NCBI GenBank assembly: GCA_013285825.1
Contig: JABDGV010000002.1
Location: 62,001-126,000 of the forward strand
Length of the DNA stretch: 64,000 bases
Direction: 5' to 3'
DNA from: Bacteroidota bacterium
GTDB taxonomy: Bacteria > Chlamydiota > Chlamydiia > Chlamydiales > FEN-1388
The position numbers and the translations under genes are program-made. Of the stretch, positions 9,914 to 19,082 are shown one piece after another; within the stretch, counting starts at the first letter, position 1; each line of letters begins with the position of its first letter. A model generated the notes under the pieces. The model was given only the letters and a program-made list of their open reading frames with translations, had not been told where the DNA came from and ran no database searches.

Positions 9914-12900
9914 TTATTTGAATTTACTGATCTCAAGCCATTTACTGATGACAGAGGTTGCGATGGGGAGAGCTTCTCTCCCATAGCCGCCGTAGCGTAA
10001 GTAAACGATGACCACGAGGTCGGGAGTTTGCATCATAAAGGGCTTATCTTCCTTATAGTACATGCCGCTGAACCAAATGTGGTTATAGAGGAAGGGGTTT
10101 TTGGGGTGTTCGAGTCCAAATCGGGTGTTTACTTCTGCGGTGCTTGTCTTTCCGATTAAGTTTTGGCAAATGCGGTTGAAGCTCCTTTCCATTTCCGGGT
10201 GGGCGTGCAATTTTTGGCGATAGCGGGAGTGTGTGTCGCTTACAATGCGCTGAACAGCTCCTTGCATACTCTTCATAAGGCATTTTTGCACCTCGTGCGG
10301 CATTATCACTTCTCGCTGGACGATTTCAGGCTTAGTTTCAATTTGGATTTGGTTGACCCTCGATTCGGTTCCCAAGAATATCGAGGGAGGAAGATCTAAT
10401 AGCCGAAGGGCGTCTGCTTTAGGGAGTAGGGCCGCATCTTCTTTTCGGACATCCATAGCGATCGTTCTTTTCATTACTTTTGGAACCAGAATCTTTCCGC
10501 CATTTGCGAGGGCTGACATCATAACGGCAGTTTGAAGAGGTGTGCTTAAGAGTGTATGCTGGCCAATAGCTGTGGTATAAAGGCCTGTTTTATTCGTTGC
10601 AAGGTCATTCGGGAAATTGCCTTTGCCTTCAGCAGGCAGATCGATGCCTGTTTTAGTGCCATAGCCAAATAAATATGCCACCTGTTCAAGCATTGCAGGG
10701 CTTTCGATATAGTCGGATGCGAGGAGCGAGAAGTAGGGGTTGCTGGAAACTACAATTGCTTGAGAGAGGTTCAAGCGCCCAAAGTCGGGATGGGAGCTTT
10801 TTGGGATTCTGCCGCCTTTATAAATTTGAGGAATGGGCTTTCCATCTAAAAATAGGCCCACATACTGTTTTGATTTGTCTTTGTAGCTTCTGTCAATAAT
10901 TTCGAAGAAGTTGACATCGGAGGCACTGAACTTGCCCTTGCACTCCTTATCGCGCTGGAGAAGGGCTGTATAGGCAACAGCGAGCTTAAAAATAGATCCT
11001 TGAGGAGAGGTTGTTTGGAACGCAAAAGAGGATGCAGAGGGCAAGAGGACGGAGTTAATGGAAGAAAGAAGCGAGAGGCCGGTTTGATTCGAGTCAAATT
11101 TGGGCAGGTGCGTATAGGTCCCTAAGAGCTGAAAGTCTATGCTGCTTGATCGGATAAGGAGAGGAATGAGAGCTGAATTGAGGTCAATTTTCTGCTCTTT
11201 AAAACTTAAATATCGGGAAAACCACTCTTCCCAGCTCTCATCCCACTTTTCTTGAAATTGACGCTTGGCCTCACGCCGTAAAAGAGTAAGATAGGGTTCG
11301 GCTCTTTTTTTCTCTTTCTTTTCCTGCTGTCGAATCTGCTTTAAAAATGAGGATTCATTTTCTTTTCGCCAGGAGCGAAAAGCTGTTTTCCAGAAGCTGT
11401 TATAGGCCTCTTTTTTTAATAGCTGATACTGCTGGGAGGCAGTGATTACTAGCTCGCGAAATTGGGAAACAGTTATGTTTTTGATGGGATCCAAGCTTTG
11501 CGGACTTAAGTCCTCAAGACGTACTATGAGCCTCATCAAATCAATCATGAGCATCCGTTCATCATGTGTTTCAACTTTCAGCATGTAGGCGTCTAAGTCT
11601 CGTTTATAGCGTATACAATCAGGCGTGGGCATGGCTTCGGCTGGCGACTCTTGATAGAGATAATAGAGGAGCTCGTCGGGAGCTATCCCGAAAATGTCGG
11701 CAAGTTTGTAGAGCGCTTGCTGCGTTTTGATGAATTCGATAACAGGCTGATTTCCATTGAGGAGTGTATGAAGAGATGAATTTCCTGGAAGGATTAAGTT
11801 GAGAAAGCGGTTCCAGGAAAGCCATATCTCTTCGTTCTCAATGGTATCGCTCTTTTTGTTGTAGGTTTCGTGGAGATAGGGAAGGGTTTTATTCCAGAGC
11901 TTTTCAACAAAAGAGCTCTGGACAAGCCACTGATGAAGCTGTTTTGTCTCTGTTGTCGAGGGTGAAAAATCATTGGGGTCGAATCTTGGGAAGCTTGCCA
12001 GCGCTCGAATCTCCCCTGTTTTAGGATCGATAGCAATAATTGCCCCTCCACGTTGAAAGGGATTCATTACGGAGGGTTTGAAGGAGGTCACCTCTTGATC
12101 AAAATAGGATCTGCGCTCTATGTCGCTTTCAGCAAGCAGCTTTTCACAGTGCTCTTGAAGTTCGCTTGAGAGGGAAAGAACGATTCTATCTCCAGGAAGG
12201 AGGGACATTTTTCCAGAGAGTGGCCGTATGAGGTTTCCTTGGGCATTTGCAAAATAGCGGCTCATACCCCGTTTTCCGCGAAGAGCCTCTTCGTAGCTTC
12301 CCTCAATTCCAGTTTTTCCTACCCGATCCAAGAGGGTATACGCTTGTCGATTCAGCTTATCGAGCTTCCGTTTGGTTTCTGCATAGTCGAAGGGTTCGTA
12401 GCCGATACCTGTATCCATGTCATCGGCATGAGCCTGTAAAGCTCGTTCCAGCTCATGTCGTTTATGGAGGAGATTATTGTACTCATTTTTTTGAATGGCA
12501 GCGGTATATCCGAGTACGTGGCAGGCAACTTTTCCTTGCGGATATACGCGTCGAAAGGTTCGAGCAGCTTCAAGACCTGGGTAGAGATGTTCAATCCCGC
12601 GTAAAGCATAGTATTGCTGCTCCGTCAACCCTTTTTGAAGAACGTATGGAATATGAGGGTTTAGGGCTGCAAAGGAGTAGAGAGTGTCTTCGATATCGCA
12701 GGGGTCACTTTTGAGAATTCGGGCAATTTTATGCGATAGCGCTGTGACATATTTTTTTCGCAATTTTCGGTCGGTGATTTGCTGAATGTTTGCCCAGAGA
12801 ACCCGAGCCTCATATTCGGTTGTGTTCGTGGCGAGGAGGACATTTTGACAATCTCGAATGGTTCCTCGAGGAGCTGTTTCAAAGAGCGCTCTTTTTCTTC

Positions 12901-13054
12901 CTCGAAAAGCTTCTCGGGCAGCAGCATCATGACGATTGATAGCCAGATAGACAACACGGCCGCCGAGGGCTAAGATAACCAATAAAAAAAGCTGGAGGAT
13001 GGTATTTGCCTTTTTCGGGATATCATGGAGCGCAAGCTCTGGCCGGTTTCGCAT
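9914..13054 (-). CDS. mrdA: class B penicillin-binding protein (PBP2 type), long chlamydial form
   Basis: Peptidoglycan DD-transpeptidase anchored in the inner membrane and acting outside it. 1046 residues, much longer than the roughly 630 of E. coli PBP2 but, from memory, close to the chlamydial PBP2 length. There is one N-terminal membrane segment (about residues 17-39), then a dimerisation region, a long inserted helical charged region (about residues 370-620), and the transpeptidase domain. Catalytic motifs are visible: Ser687 in GSIFK, Ser770-Ser-Asn772, and Lys969-Thr-Ser. The start MRNRPELA at 13054 was chosen because upstream codons run into a palindromic repeat. The gene follows that repeat and precedes the propeller operon. 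The mrdA/PBP2 name is by homology to the family; PBP3 (ftsI) is less likely. Confidence 0.9.
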   Translation of the reverse strand: MRNRPELALHDIPKKANTILQLFLLVILALGGRVVYLAINRHDAAAREAFRGRKRALFETAPRGTIRDCQNVLLATNTTEYEARVLWANIQQITDRKLRKKYVTALSHKIARILKSDPCDIEDTLYSFAALNPHIPYVLQKGLTEQQYYALRGIEHLYPGLEAARTFRRVYPQGKVACHVLGYTAAIQKNEYNNLLHKRHELERALQAHADDMDTGIGYEPFDYAETKRKLDKLNRQAYTLLDRVGKTGIEGSYEEALRGKRGMSRYFANAQGNLIRPLSGKMSLLPGDRIVLSLSSELQEHCEKLLAESDIERRSYFDQEVTSFKPSVMNPFQRGGAIIAIDPKTGEIRALASFPRFDPNDFSPSTTETKQLHQWLVQSSFVEKLWNKTLPYLHETYNKKSDTIENEEIWLSWNRFLNLILPGNSSLHTLLNGNQPVIEFIKTQQALYKLADIFGIAPDELLYYLYQESPAEAMPTPDCIRYKRDLDAYMLKVETHDERMLMIDLMRLIVRLEDLSPQSLDPIKNITVSQFRELVITASQQYQLLKKEAYNSFWKTAFRSWRKENESSFLKQIRQQEKKEKKRAEPYLTLLRREAKRQFQEKWDESWEEWFSRYLSFKEQKIDLNSALIPLLIRSSSIDFQLLGTYTHLPKFDSNQTGLSLLSSINSVLLPSASSFAFQTTSPQGSIFKLAVAYTALLQRDKECKGKFSASDVNFFEIIDRSYKDKSKQYVGLFLDGKPIPQIYKGGRIPKSSHPDFGRLNLSQAIVVSSNPYFSLLASDYIESPAMLEQVAYLFGYGTKTGIDLPAEGKGNFPNDLATNKTGLYTTAIGQHTLLSTPLQTAVMMSALANGGKILVPKVMKRTIAMDVRKEDAALLPKADALRLLDLPPSIFLGTESRVNQIQIETKPEIVQREVIMPHEVQKCLMKSMQGAVQRIVSDTHSRYRQKLHAHPEMERSFNRICQNLIGKTSTAEVNTRFGLEHPKNPFLYNHIWFSGMYYKEDKPFMMQTPDLVVIVYLRYGGYGREALPIATSVISKWLEISKFK

Positions 13055-13071
13055 TAGGTATGTGTCTTTTT

Positions 13072-13155
13072 TAAAACCACAGAGGGCACAGAGCACACAG
13101 AGATTTCAAAGAACAATCCTCTCTCTGTGGGCTCTCTGTTCTCTGTGGTAAATTT
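13072..13155. repeat. CACAGAG-type intergenic hairpin repeat, copy 1
   Basis: The left arm (ACCACAGAGGGCACAGAGCA and following) and right arm (ending TTCTCTGTGGTAA) are near-perfect reverse complements and would form a long stem with a short AT-rich loop. It lies between tRNA-Gly and the penicillin-binding protein gene, ending 18 bases before that gene's start codon. The same family recurs at five other intergenic sites in the window. Confidence 0.85.
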
Positions 13156-13266
13156 ATGATAAGCACGCATATTCAGTACGACTTTTAGTTGCATACAACT
13201 CATTTTTCTCTTCTTGAGGGAAAAAATCAATCAAGGTAAGCTATTATGGTCATCATTTCTTTTCAT

Positions 13267-13337
13267 GCGCCTGTAGTTCAATGGTAGAACTGTAGCCTTC
13301 CAAGCTACGAGCGTCAGTTCGATTCTGACCAGGCGCT
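13267..13337 (+). tRNA. tRNA-Gly (anticodon TCC)
   Basis: Full cloverleaf: acceptor GCGCCTG pairs with CAGGCGC, a D-arm with TTCAATGGTAGAA, anticodon stem GTAGC/GCTAC around loop CTTCCAA (anticodon TCC), and T-arm GTCAG-TTCGATT-CTGAC. The discriminator base is T and the 3' CCA is not encoded. It sits alone between the penicillin-binding protein gene and the divergently placed phosphatase gene. Confidence 0.95.
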
Positions 13338-13442
13338 AATTTGACAGATGCTACTTTGCCAACGTTTTTTCTCTATTTATAGTCTTTTTTGTTATATGAG
13401 TTTATCTCTGTTATATTTTTGAAAATCAATTTTTTGGGTTCT

Positions 13443-14486
13443 ATGAAAGTTAGTAAGGAAGTCTCTGAAATTATCTATTCTAAAGATTATACAGTTTCTT
13501 TGTCAGAAAAGGCTATTGAGCTTCGCTGGAAACCGCAAGATCAAGTTCTGGAGAAATTGAAAAATGCGAAGGATATTCCCTTTAATAAGGGAGCAAATGA
13601 TTTTCAAAAGCTTAAAAATCTCCCCATTTCGTTCGTAACTTTGAAGACACAAGTACTCACAGAAGAGATCAATAACATAGCTATAAAGGGTATTTCGCTC
13701 GAAGGATCTAAGAATAAATGTAATCAAGATCGCTTTGGAGCCTCTTCATTCAAAATAAAAAATAAAACATTCACAGGCGATGCTACCTGCATCATTTTGA
13801 TGGATGGTTTTAATGGAACAGGTTTTGTTGAATTTGCGCTGCCTCGATTGCATTCAGATTTTGAAAAGGAGTTTCAAGAGTCAGATAAAGAGCATGAAGA
13901 ACATCTCTATAATGGCTTCAAAAGGGTAGTTACCCGATTGCAGAGAGATTGGTTCGACAAACTTCTAAAAGAGAACAATCTTGATGAGTCGGGATCGACA
14001 TTGTGCGCCCATCTCATCATTCAAAGGGACAAGTGCGTTGAAATTTGGAATGCGAACGTCGGCGATTCAAGAGGAATGGTTATCCATAACTCCAAAGAGA
14101 ATCCTCGGCTCAACTTCATTCAGACAAGCGTCGATGCCTCTATAGATGAAACCAAATTTCACAATTCAGTTGCGAATTGGGGCGGAGTAATTAAAAATGG
14201 TCAGCTTGGTCCTTTGAAGATGCTCCGTGCTCTTGGCGCTGTAACTTGGAATATTTGCCCAAGGCCAAAAATTACCCGCTTAGTCTTAAATAAAGATGAG
14301 CTTGATACCCGCCAAATTATTGTAGCAGCCATGACGGATGGGCTCACCGATGTTTTTGGCACAAGAAAAATCGGCTCGGAACTGGGCTTAGGTTCTGTTG
14401 GCGAAGATCAGCTTGCTCTGTCAGCCCGAGAGCTGGGAGTCAAGCAGGATGATGTCACCCTCGTAACTGCCAGCTTCAAGCTGTAG
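13443..14486 (+). CDS. PP2C-family protein serine/threonine phosphatase
   Basis: A 347-residue soluble protein. Residues 1-88 match nothing I recognise; the rest is a PP2C fold: NQDRFG (metal ligand Asp96), MDGFNGTG at 120-127 in place of the classical DGHGG, ANVGDSRG, TDGLTDVFG and the C-terminal DDVTLV. These supply the aspartates that bind two Mn/Mg ions. Family members dephosphorylate Ser/Thr phosphoproteins; the substrate is unknown, and no Ser/Thr kinase is present nearby. ATG 13443 is preferred to an upstream TTG at 13389. It is flanked by palindromic repeats and sits between propeller-protein clusters. Divergence in the DGHGG motif lowers certainty about activity. Confidence 0.8.
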   Translation: MKVSKEVSEIIYSKDYTVSLSEKAIELRWKPQDQVLEKLKNAKDIPFNKGANDFQKLKNLPISFVTLKTQVLTEEINNIAIKGISLEGSKNKCNQDRFGASSFKIKNKTFTGDATCIILMDGFNGTGFVEFALPRLHSDFEKEFQESDKEHEEHLYNGFKRVVTRLQRDWFDKLLKENNLDESGSTLCAHLIIQRDKCVEIWNANVGDSRGMVIHNSKENPRLNFIQTSVDASIDETKFHNSVANWGGVIKNGQLGPLKMLRALGAVTWNICPRPKITRLVLNKDELDTRQIIVAAMTDGLTDVFGTRKIGSELGLGSVGEDQLALSARELGVKQDDVTLVTASFKL

Positions 14487-14642
14487 GATTTGGCTTTTAC
14501 CTTTGATGATATCATCCTTGTCTCTGGCAGTTTAAATCTATAAAGTTAGAAATACTTAAACATTCACCTTATGCAGAATAAGACCGTCTCTTTTGAGATC
14601 TGGTCTAAGCATGAAAAATTGCGCGTTATAGTTTTATTTTTT

Positions 14643-14717
14643 AAATTTCACCACAGAGGACACAGAGCTCACAGAGAGATAAGCTTTAATAGCTCTCTGT
14701 GTCCTCTGTGGTGGAAC
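14643..14717. repeat. CACAGAG-type intergenic hairpin repeat, copy 2
   Basis: A near-perfect palindrome: CACCACAGAGGACACAGAGC and its reverse complement around a short AT-rich loop. It lies between the convergent phosphatase and propeller genes, where it could act as a bidirectional terminator. Confidence 0.9.
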
Positions 14718-14754
14718 TCAAATCTCTGGCCTGTTAAGTATTGCCCATTTTCAC

Positions 14755-16059
14755 TTATTCCGGCACCACATCCAAAAAGACAAATTCGCTTCTCTGATTG
14801 CTCGAGTTTACTGCGCGAACCTTATACTTTTCGTGTAGATATTTCTGGTATTTGCGGAACCAATGGTGAGAGAAGGGATCCTGGGGATGGAGAGGTTTTT
14901 CAAAAACAAGAGGAGCGTTACTTGGCACAATTGCGAGAAGCTGGTCAAAGGCAAAGATCTCATAGGATATGACATCCGTTGACACGCTTGGAAGCCATTG
15001 GCTTTTTAATTTAAACTTGCCGTGTTGATGAAGAATTTTTCCGCTAAATTGGAAGGGAGGAAACGGGGTTAGATTTGAATTTCCCTGATGAGGCGCAAAG
15101 GCTATATACTGGGGGGATAATCCAACAAGAATCGAAGGCACGACTACCGTATTGGTGCTGATATCAATAACTGAAACGTTGTTAGAGTTTTGATTGACAA
15201 CATAAGCAAATTTGCCATCAGGAGAGATCGCAATGCCTAGCGGAATTACTCCAACAGGAATTGAAGGGACAATGACTGTATTCGTACTTGTAGCTATTAC
15301 GGTAACATCATTAGAGAGGGAATTTGTCACATAGGCAAATTTGCCATCAAAAGTGATCGCTATGCCTAACGGATCTGTTCCAACAGGAATTGAGGGGACA
15401 GTGACTGTATTCGTGCTCGTATCTATTACTGTAACATCATTAGAAACTTCATTTGTCACATAGGCAAATTTGCCATCTGGGGTAATTGCTATGCCTATCG
15501 GAGCTGTTCCAACAGGAATTGAGGGGACAGTGACTGTATTCGTACTTGTATCTATTACTGAAACATCATTAGAGCCGTTATTTGTCACATAGGCAAATTT
15601 GCCATCAGGAGTGAATGCTATACCTTCTGGGTTGGTTCCGACAAGTATTGAGGGGACAGTGACGGTATTGGTTGTGGTATCAATAACTGTAACGTTGTTA
15701 GAGACGTCACTTGGCACATAGGCAAATTTGCCATTAGGGGTGATTGCTATGCCCCCATCCGGATCTGTTCCAACAGTAATTGAGGGTACAATCACTGTGT
15801 TCGTTGTGAGGTCCACAACACACACGCTAGCCAAACCTTCATTTACAACATAGGCAAATTTTCCGCCAGGAGTAATGGCAATGCCTATTGGACCGCTTCC
15901 AACTGGAAGAGCAATAGGCGAGCCCACAACTGTATTGGTGGCCGTATCAATAATCGATATGGTATCGGATCCGTTATTAGTCACATACCCAAAAGGGGCA
16001 GCGTAAAGTGACCCTGTAATACAGACGAAAGAAAAAAAGATAGATTGTACGAGTCTCAT
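14755..16059 (-). CDS. secreted YVTN beta-propeller protein with FN3-like C-terminal domain, detached paralogue
   Basis: 434 residues: N-terminal signal sequence (MRLVQSIFFSFVCITGSLYA), seven blades with the strand signature VPSIPVGTDPLGIAIT, and the same FN3-like domain as the 1-9835 cluster ([35 protein letters not shown]). Its blades are far more alike than those of its paralogues, with a 129-base DNA period across about 15250-15700, indicating recent internal duplication. It lies about 5 kb from the main array, separated by the penicillin-binding protein, tRNA-Gly and phosphatase genes, and its upstream region does not show the promoter shared by the array. Confidence 0.9.
   Translation of the reverse strand: MRLVQSIFFSFVCITGSLYAAPFGYVTNNGSDTISIIDTATNTVVGSPIALPVGSGPIGIAITPGGKFAYVVNEGLASVCVVDLTTNTVIVPSITVGTDPDGGIAITPNGKFAYVPSDVSNNVTVIDTTTNTVTVPSILVGTNPEGIAFTPDGKFAYVTNNGSNDVSVIDTSTNTVTVPSIPVGTAPIGIAITPDGKFAYVTNEVSNDVTVIDTSTNTVTVPSIPVGTDPLGIAITFDGKFAYVTNSLSNDVTVIATSTNTVIVPSIPVGVIPLGIAISPDGKFAYVVNQNSNNVSVIDISTNTVVVPSILVGLSPQYIAFAPHQGNSNLTPFPPFQFSGKILHQHGKFKLKSQWLPSVSTDVISYEIFAFDQLLAIVPSNAPLVFEKPLHPQDPFSHHWFRKYQKYLHEKYKVRAVNSSNQRSEFVFLDVVPE
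15250..15700 (-). repeat. 129-base intragenic tandem repeats encoding propeller blades
   Basis: The phrase CAACAGGAATTGA recurs at 15252, 15381 and 15510, spaced exactly 129 bases (43 codons), each followed by closely similar sequence; a fourth, more diverged unit follows. This corresponds to whole propeller blades duplicated in frame. Confidence 0.8.
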
Positions 16060-16166
16060 GAGCTTTAAAGCCTCCCGAAGTAAATCTCACAGTAAATTAA
16101 AATAAAATACTATGCAATCATGTTCGGGAGATATACGACCTACTGTGCTTATCTATTTCCGCTTGC

Positions 16167-18599
16167 CTATTTCCCCTTGGCTTTCGTTGCTTTGCTTTTT
16201 GCAGTTGGTGATTTGGTAGCTTTGGCTTTGGTAGCTTTTGTTTTCGTAGCTTTTGCCTTGGTCGTCTTTGCTTTGGTCGTTTTGGCTTTTGTTTTGGCAG
16301 GCTTTTCTGAAGCCTGTTTTTTCCCACGCTTAGGCTTTTTGACAGAGGCTGTTTTTGGGTGACCGGCAAATTTAATTTCAATATCTTCGATGCTGTTTCC
16401 AATGACGTCGCAGTCGGGATATTCACTGCAGGACCAGAAGAGTTTGCCGAAGCGCGACCGTTTTTGAGTCAGCATACCTTCGCAGCCGACAGCTGGGCAT
16501 TTTTGGCTCTCTTCAGGAACAAATACCGTCTCCCCTTTCTTCGGGATGTTTACGATCCCTTTACATTCGGGATAGGTTGAGCAGCCTAAGAAGGGGCCGA
16601 ACTTGCCAAAGCGCACCTTCATCTCGCTTCCGCACTTAGGGCATTTTTGTTCCCAATCAAAGTTTTCATCATACTCTGACTTATCAAATGCTGCCTCTTC
16701 TACAGATGAGGTCCAGGAGCAAGTTGGGTAGTTCGTGCAGCCCAAAAAGTACTTATTCTTAAACCAGATTTTTTGGACTACGCCGCCGCACAGAGGACAG
16801 ATCATATCTGTCTGCACTTTGGGGACGAAGGCTGTATCTTCAGCTTTTTGGAGTGTTGGCGAAAACTCATCCCAGAACGTTTTCAAAAGCTTTTTCCAGG
16901 AATACTTTGCAGCTCCAACATCTTCTAAAGCATCTTCCATTTCTGCCGTAAAGCCGACGTTGACGATCTTGTCGAAGTTTGCTTCCATCATCTCGGTAAC
17001 TACGCGGCCAAGTTCGGTTGGCTTTAATCGCCCCGCTTCTTTGTGCGTGTAGTCTCGGCTTTGAATCTTATTCATGATGGTGGCGTAGGTCGATGGACGG
17101 CCAATGCCCGATTTTTCAAGCTCTTTAACTAATGTCGCTTCTGTATAGCGAGCGGGTGGACGGGTAAAGGCTTGATCCGCATCGACATGGTCCAAGAGAA
17201 GCTTTTGATTTTCTTCAAGGTTTGGAAGAAGGGGCTCTTTTTCCTTTTCCTCTTCTTCATCCTCTTTTTCTTCGTAGAGGGTTAAAAAGCCTGGGAATAT
17301 GATCTGAGAGCCAGTAGTGCGGAGGAGGAATCGAGGGGTGGCTTCAATATCAACCGATACTGTGTCATAAATTGCTGAAGCCATTTGAGAGGCAACAAAT
17401 CTTTTCCAGATAAGCGTGTAGAGCAGATGCTGTTCACGGCTTAAAAAGGGTCGGACGACATCTGGCGTTAAAAGCACATCGGCTGGACGGATCGCTTCGT
17501 GGGCATCTTGCGCAGATTTTTTCGTCATGTATTTGCGAGGAGCTTCTGGCAGAAACTGTTGGTCAAAGCCATTTTTGATATAGCTTCTCGCAGCATCAAT
17601 AGCTTCATCAACAACCCGTACGGAGTCGGTACGCATATAGGTAATGAGACCCTGTGTTCCCTTTTCTCCTAAATCAATACCTTCGTAGAGATCTTGGGCG
17701 ACTTGCATTGTTTTTGCAGGAGAGAAGCGATAGTGGCGGCTTGCTTCCTGTTGGAGCGTTGATGTAATAAAGGGCGCTTCAGGGTTTCTTTTCTTTTCTT
17801 TGCGTTCGATTCGCGTGATGGCATAGGGGCTGTTTTCCAGCTGCTTTTTGATCTCTTCGCCAATGGTTTGGTTGTTTATTAAGAAGACATCATCAGCCGT
17901 TTTGCCCTCTGGGATTTGTTTCTCAACCTTTTTTCCATCAACTTCGATAAGAGCTGCTTTAAAGAGCGGGTCTTGAGGTTCTCGTTTGAGGTGGGCAATA
18001 AGGTTCCAGTACTCTACTGGAACAAAGGCTTCAATTTCTCGTTCTCGATCGACAACAAGCTTTAAAGCGACTGATTGTACACGGCCTGCGGAAACAGGCT
18101 CGCTTCTGCCTCGGCGCAGCCGTCGGTTGAGAAGCGGAGAAATAGAATAGCCTACCAAGCGGTCTAATATTCGGCGCGCCTGCTGGGCATCAACGAGCGC
18201 CATATCGATTGCGCGAGGATGCTTGAGGGCGTCTTTAACAGCTTCTTTGGTGATGGAATTGAAGGTTACCCGCTGAATGTCGCATTTTTCAGGCAGCAGC
18301 TGGCTTATGTGCCAGGCGATGGCTTCACCTTCTCTATCCGGGTCGGGAGAGAGATAGACCACATCTACCTCTTTAGCAGCTTTTTTGAGGCGGTCGATCA
18401 CATCTTTTTTGCCCGCCATAGGCACATAGGAGGGTTCAAAATCGTGTTCAATATCTACTCCCATGCCTGACTCAGGCAGATCTCGGACATGGCCATAGGA
18501 GGATTCAAAAATAAAGGATGAGCCTAAAAACTGTTTGAGTGATTTGATTTTAGCTGGAGACTCAACGATTATGAGAGATTTAACTGAAGTTTTTGCCAT
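16167..18599 (-). CDS. topA: DNA topoisomerase I with histone-H1-like lysine/alanine/threonine tail
   Basis: Type IA topoisomerase that relaxes negative supercoils. 810 residues: Toprim domain (IVESPAKIKSL at 10-20, DPDREGEAIAWH), the strand-cutting tyrosine in GLITYMRTDS, and three C-terminal zinc ribbons each with four cysteines (CPLCGG...CTNYPTC, CPKCGS...CSTYPEC, then CPAVGC...CSEYPDC). The last 55 residues are almost only K, A and T in TKAKATK-type repeats, like histone H1. From memory, Chlamydiaceae TopA instead ends in a SWIB domain, which is absent here. The upstream region carries the terminator of a decayed gene; no clear Shine-Dalgarno sequence precedes the ATG. Confidence 0.95.
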   Translation of the reverse strand: MAKTSVKSLIIVESPAKIKSLKQFLGSSFIFESSYGHVRDLPESGMGVDIEHDFEPSYVPMAGKKDVIDRLKKAAKEVDVVYLSPDPDREGEAIAWHISQLLPEKCDIQRVTFNSITKEAVKDALKHPRAIDMALVDAQQARRILDRLVGYSISPLLNRRLRRGRSEPVSAGRVQSVALKLVVDREREIEAFVPVEYWNLIAHLKREPQDPLFKAALIEVDGKKVEKQIPEGKTADDVFLINNQTIGEEIKKQLENSPYAITRIERKEKKRNPEAPFITSTLQQEASRHYRFSPAKTMQVAQDLYEGIDLGEKGTQGLITYMRTDSVRVVDEAIDAARSYIKNGFDQQFLPEAPRKYMTKKSAQDAHEAIRPADVLLTPDVVRPFLSREQHLLYTLIWKRFVASQMASAIYDTVSVDIEATPRFLLRTTGSQIIFPGFLTLYEEKEDEEEEKEKEPLLPNLEENQKLLLDHVDADQAFTRPPARYTEATLVKELEKSGIGRPSTYATIMNKIQSRDYTHKEAGRLKPTELGRVVTEMMEANFDKIVNVGFTAEMEDALEDVGAAKYSWKKLLKTFWDEFSPTLQKAEDTAFVPKVQTDMICPLCGGVVQKIWFKNKYFLGCTNYPTCSWTSSVEEAAFDKSEYDENFDWEQKCPKCGSEMKVRFGKFGPFLGCSTYPECKGIVNIPKKGETVFVPEESQKCPAVGCEGMLTQKRSRFGKLFWSCSEYPDCDVIGNSIEDIEIKFAGHPKTASVKKPKRGKKQASEKPAKTKAKTTKAKTTKAKATKTKATKAKATKSPTAKSKATKAKGK

Positions 18600-18612
18600 T
18601 TATTACTACTCT

Positions 18613-18647
18613 TAATAAAAAGAAGAGGGGGAGATTTCTCTCCCCCT
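18613..18647 (-). terminator. Rho-independent terminator
   Basis: A 9-bp GC-rich stem (AGGGGGAGA/TCTCCCCCT, 18626-18647) with a 4-base loop is followed on the minus strand by CTTCTTTTTATT. It lies 7 bases after the stop of the decayed gene at 18654-19053 and just upstream of topA. Confidence 0.8.
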
Positions 18648-18653
18648 GGATGC

Positions 18654-19053
18654 TTAGAAGGTGATCGAAACCGATCCTTCTACCCAGCAAATACTTTCGG
18701 AAGAGGCCTTTTCAGCAGTCTCGCCAAAGATTGGCACAATACGGCTGTAGGGCGATCCGCTTTCTGGGAGCAAGCGGAGGTCGCTTCCTCGACCGAGCTC
18801 GACATCTTCAAGCACGGTCATTGATTCTGCAACATACATGTTTGCCTCGAAGTTCGAGGTCCATTCTACAGTGATTAAAACCCCTCTGCTCCCAGAACAG
18901 TTTTAATTTGGTCACCGTAAATGATCCCATTTGGGATGATCTAAATTTGTTTCATCCTGCGCTTGAAGTCTTAGATCTTCAACTCTAGCCAGGTTAAATT
19001 CTATCTAACAAAACTGTTTTTTACCCTCACAAATCGTAATCGATCTGTGCCAT
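18654..19053 (-). pseudogene. decayed small gene (about 130 codons) with stops and frameshifts
   Basis: Three partly overlapping frames on the minus strand join into one plausible protein: MAQIDYDL, then two stops in the expected frame (TGA and TAA, each one base from a sense codon), then KTVLLDRI; next, one frame over, EFNLARVEDLRLQAQDETN and HPKWDHLR; then a further shift into YGDQIKTVLGAEGVLITVEW and on to a 61-residue open end (FGETAEKASSESICWVEGSV). An AAGGA ribosome-binding site precedes the ATG and a terminator follows the stop, as for a real gene. I do not recognise the family. Sequencing error is an alternative, but two separate nonsense changes plus two frame changes in about 130 bases make decay more likely. 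The terminal 61 codons from ATG 18839 could still be expressed. Confidence 0.45.
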
Positions 19054-19058
19054 CTGTC

Positions 19059-19082
19059 CTTTTAAGAACGAATTCTTAAAAG
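19059..19082. repeat. perfect hairpin upstream of the decayed gene
   Basis: A 10-bp perfect stem CTTTTAAGAA/TTCTTAAAAG closes a TTCG loop on the minus strand, 6 bases before the pseudogene ATG. Further upstream (19083-19138) CTATCTG and CAGATAG can pair around a sequence containing AAGGAGGTGA, giving a structured leader. This may have been a regulatory leader of the lost gene; nothing more can be supported in 19083-19294. Confidence 0.5.

Noticed and set aside
9914-13054. Assignment of the long penicillin-binding protein as a fusion of two genes
   Set aside because: The inserted charged region lies within a single frame between dimerisation and transpeptidase parts, and the total length agrees with the known chlamydial PBP2 as I recall it.
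13389-13443. TTG start for the PP2C-type gene
   Set aside because: It adds 18 hydrophobic residues with no ribosome-binding site; the ATG at 13443 is simpler.
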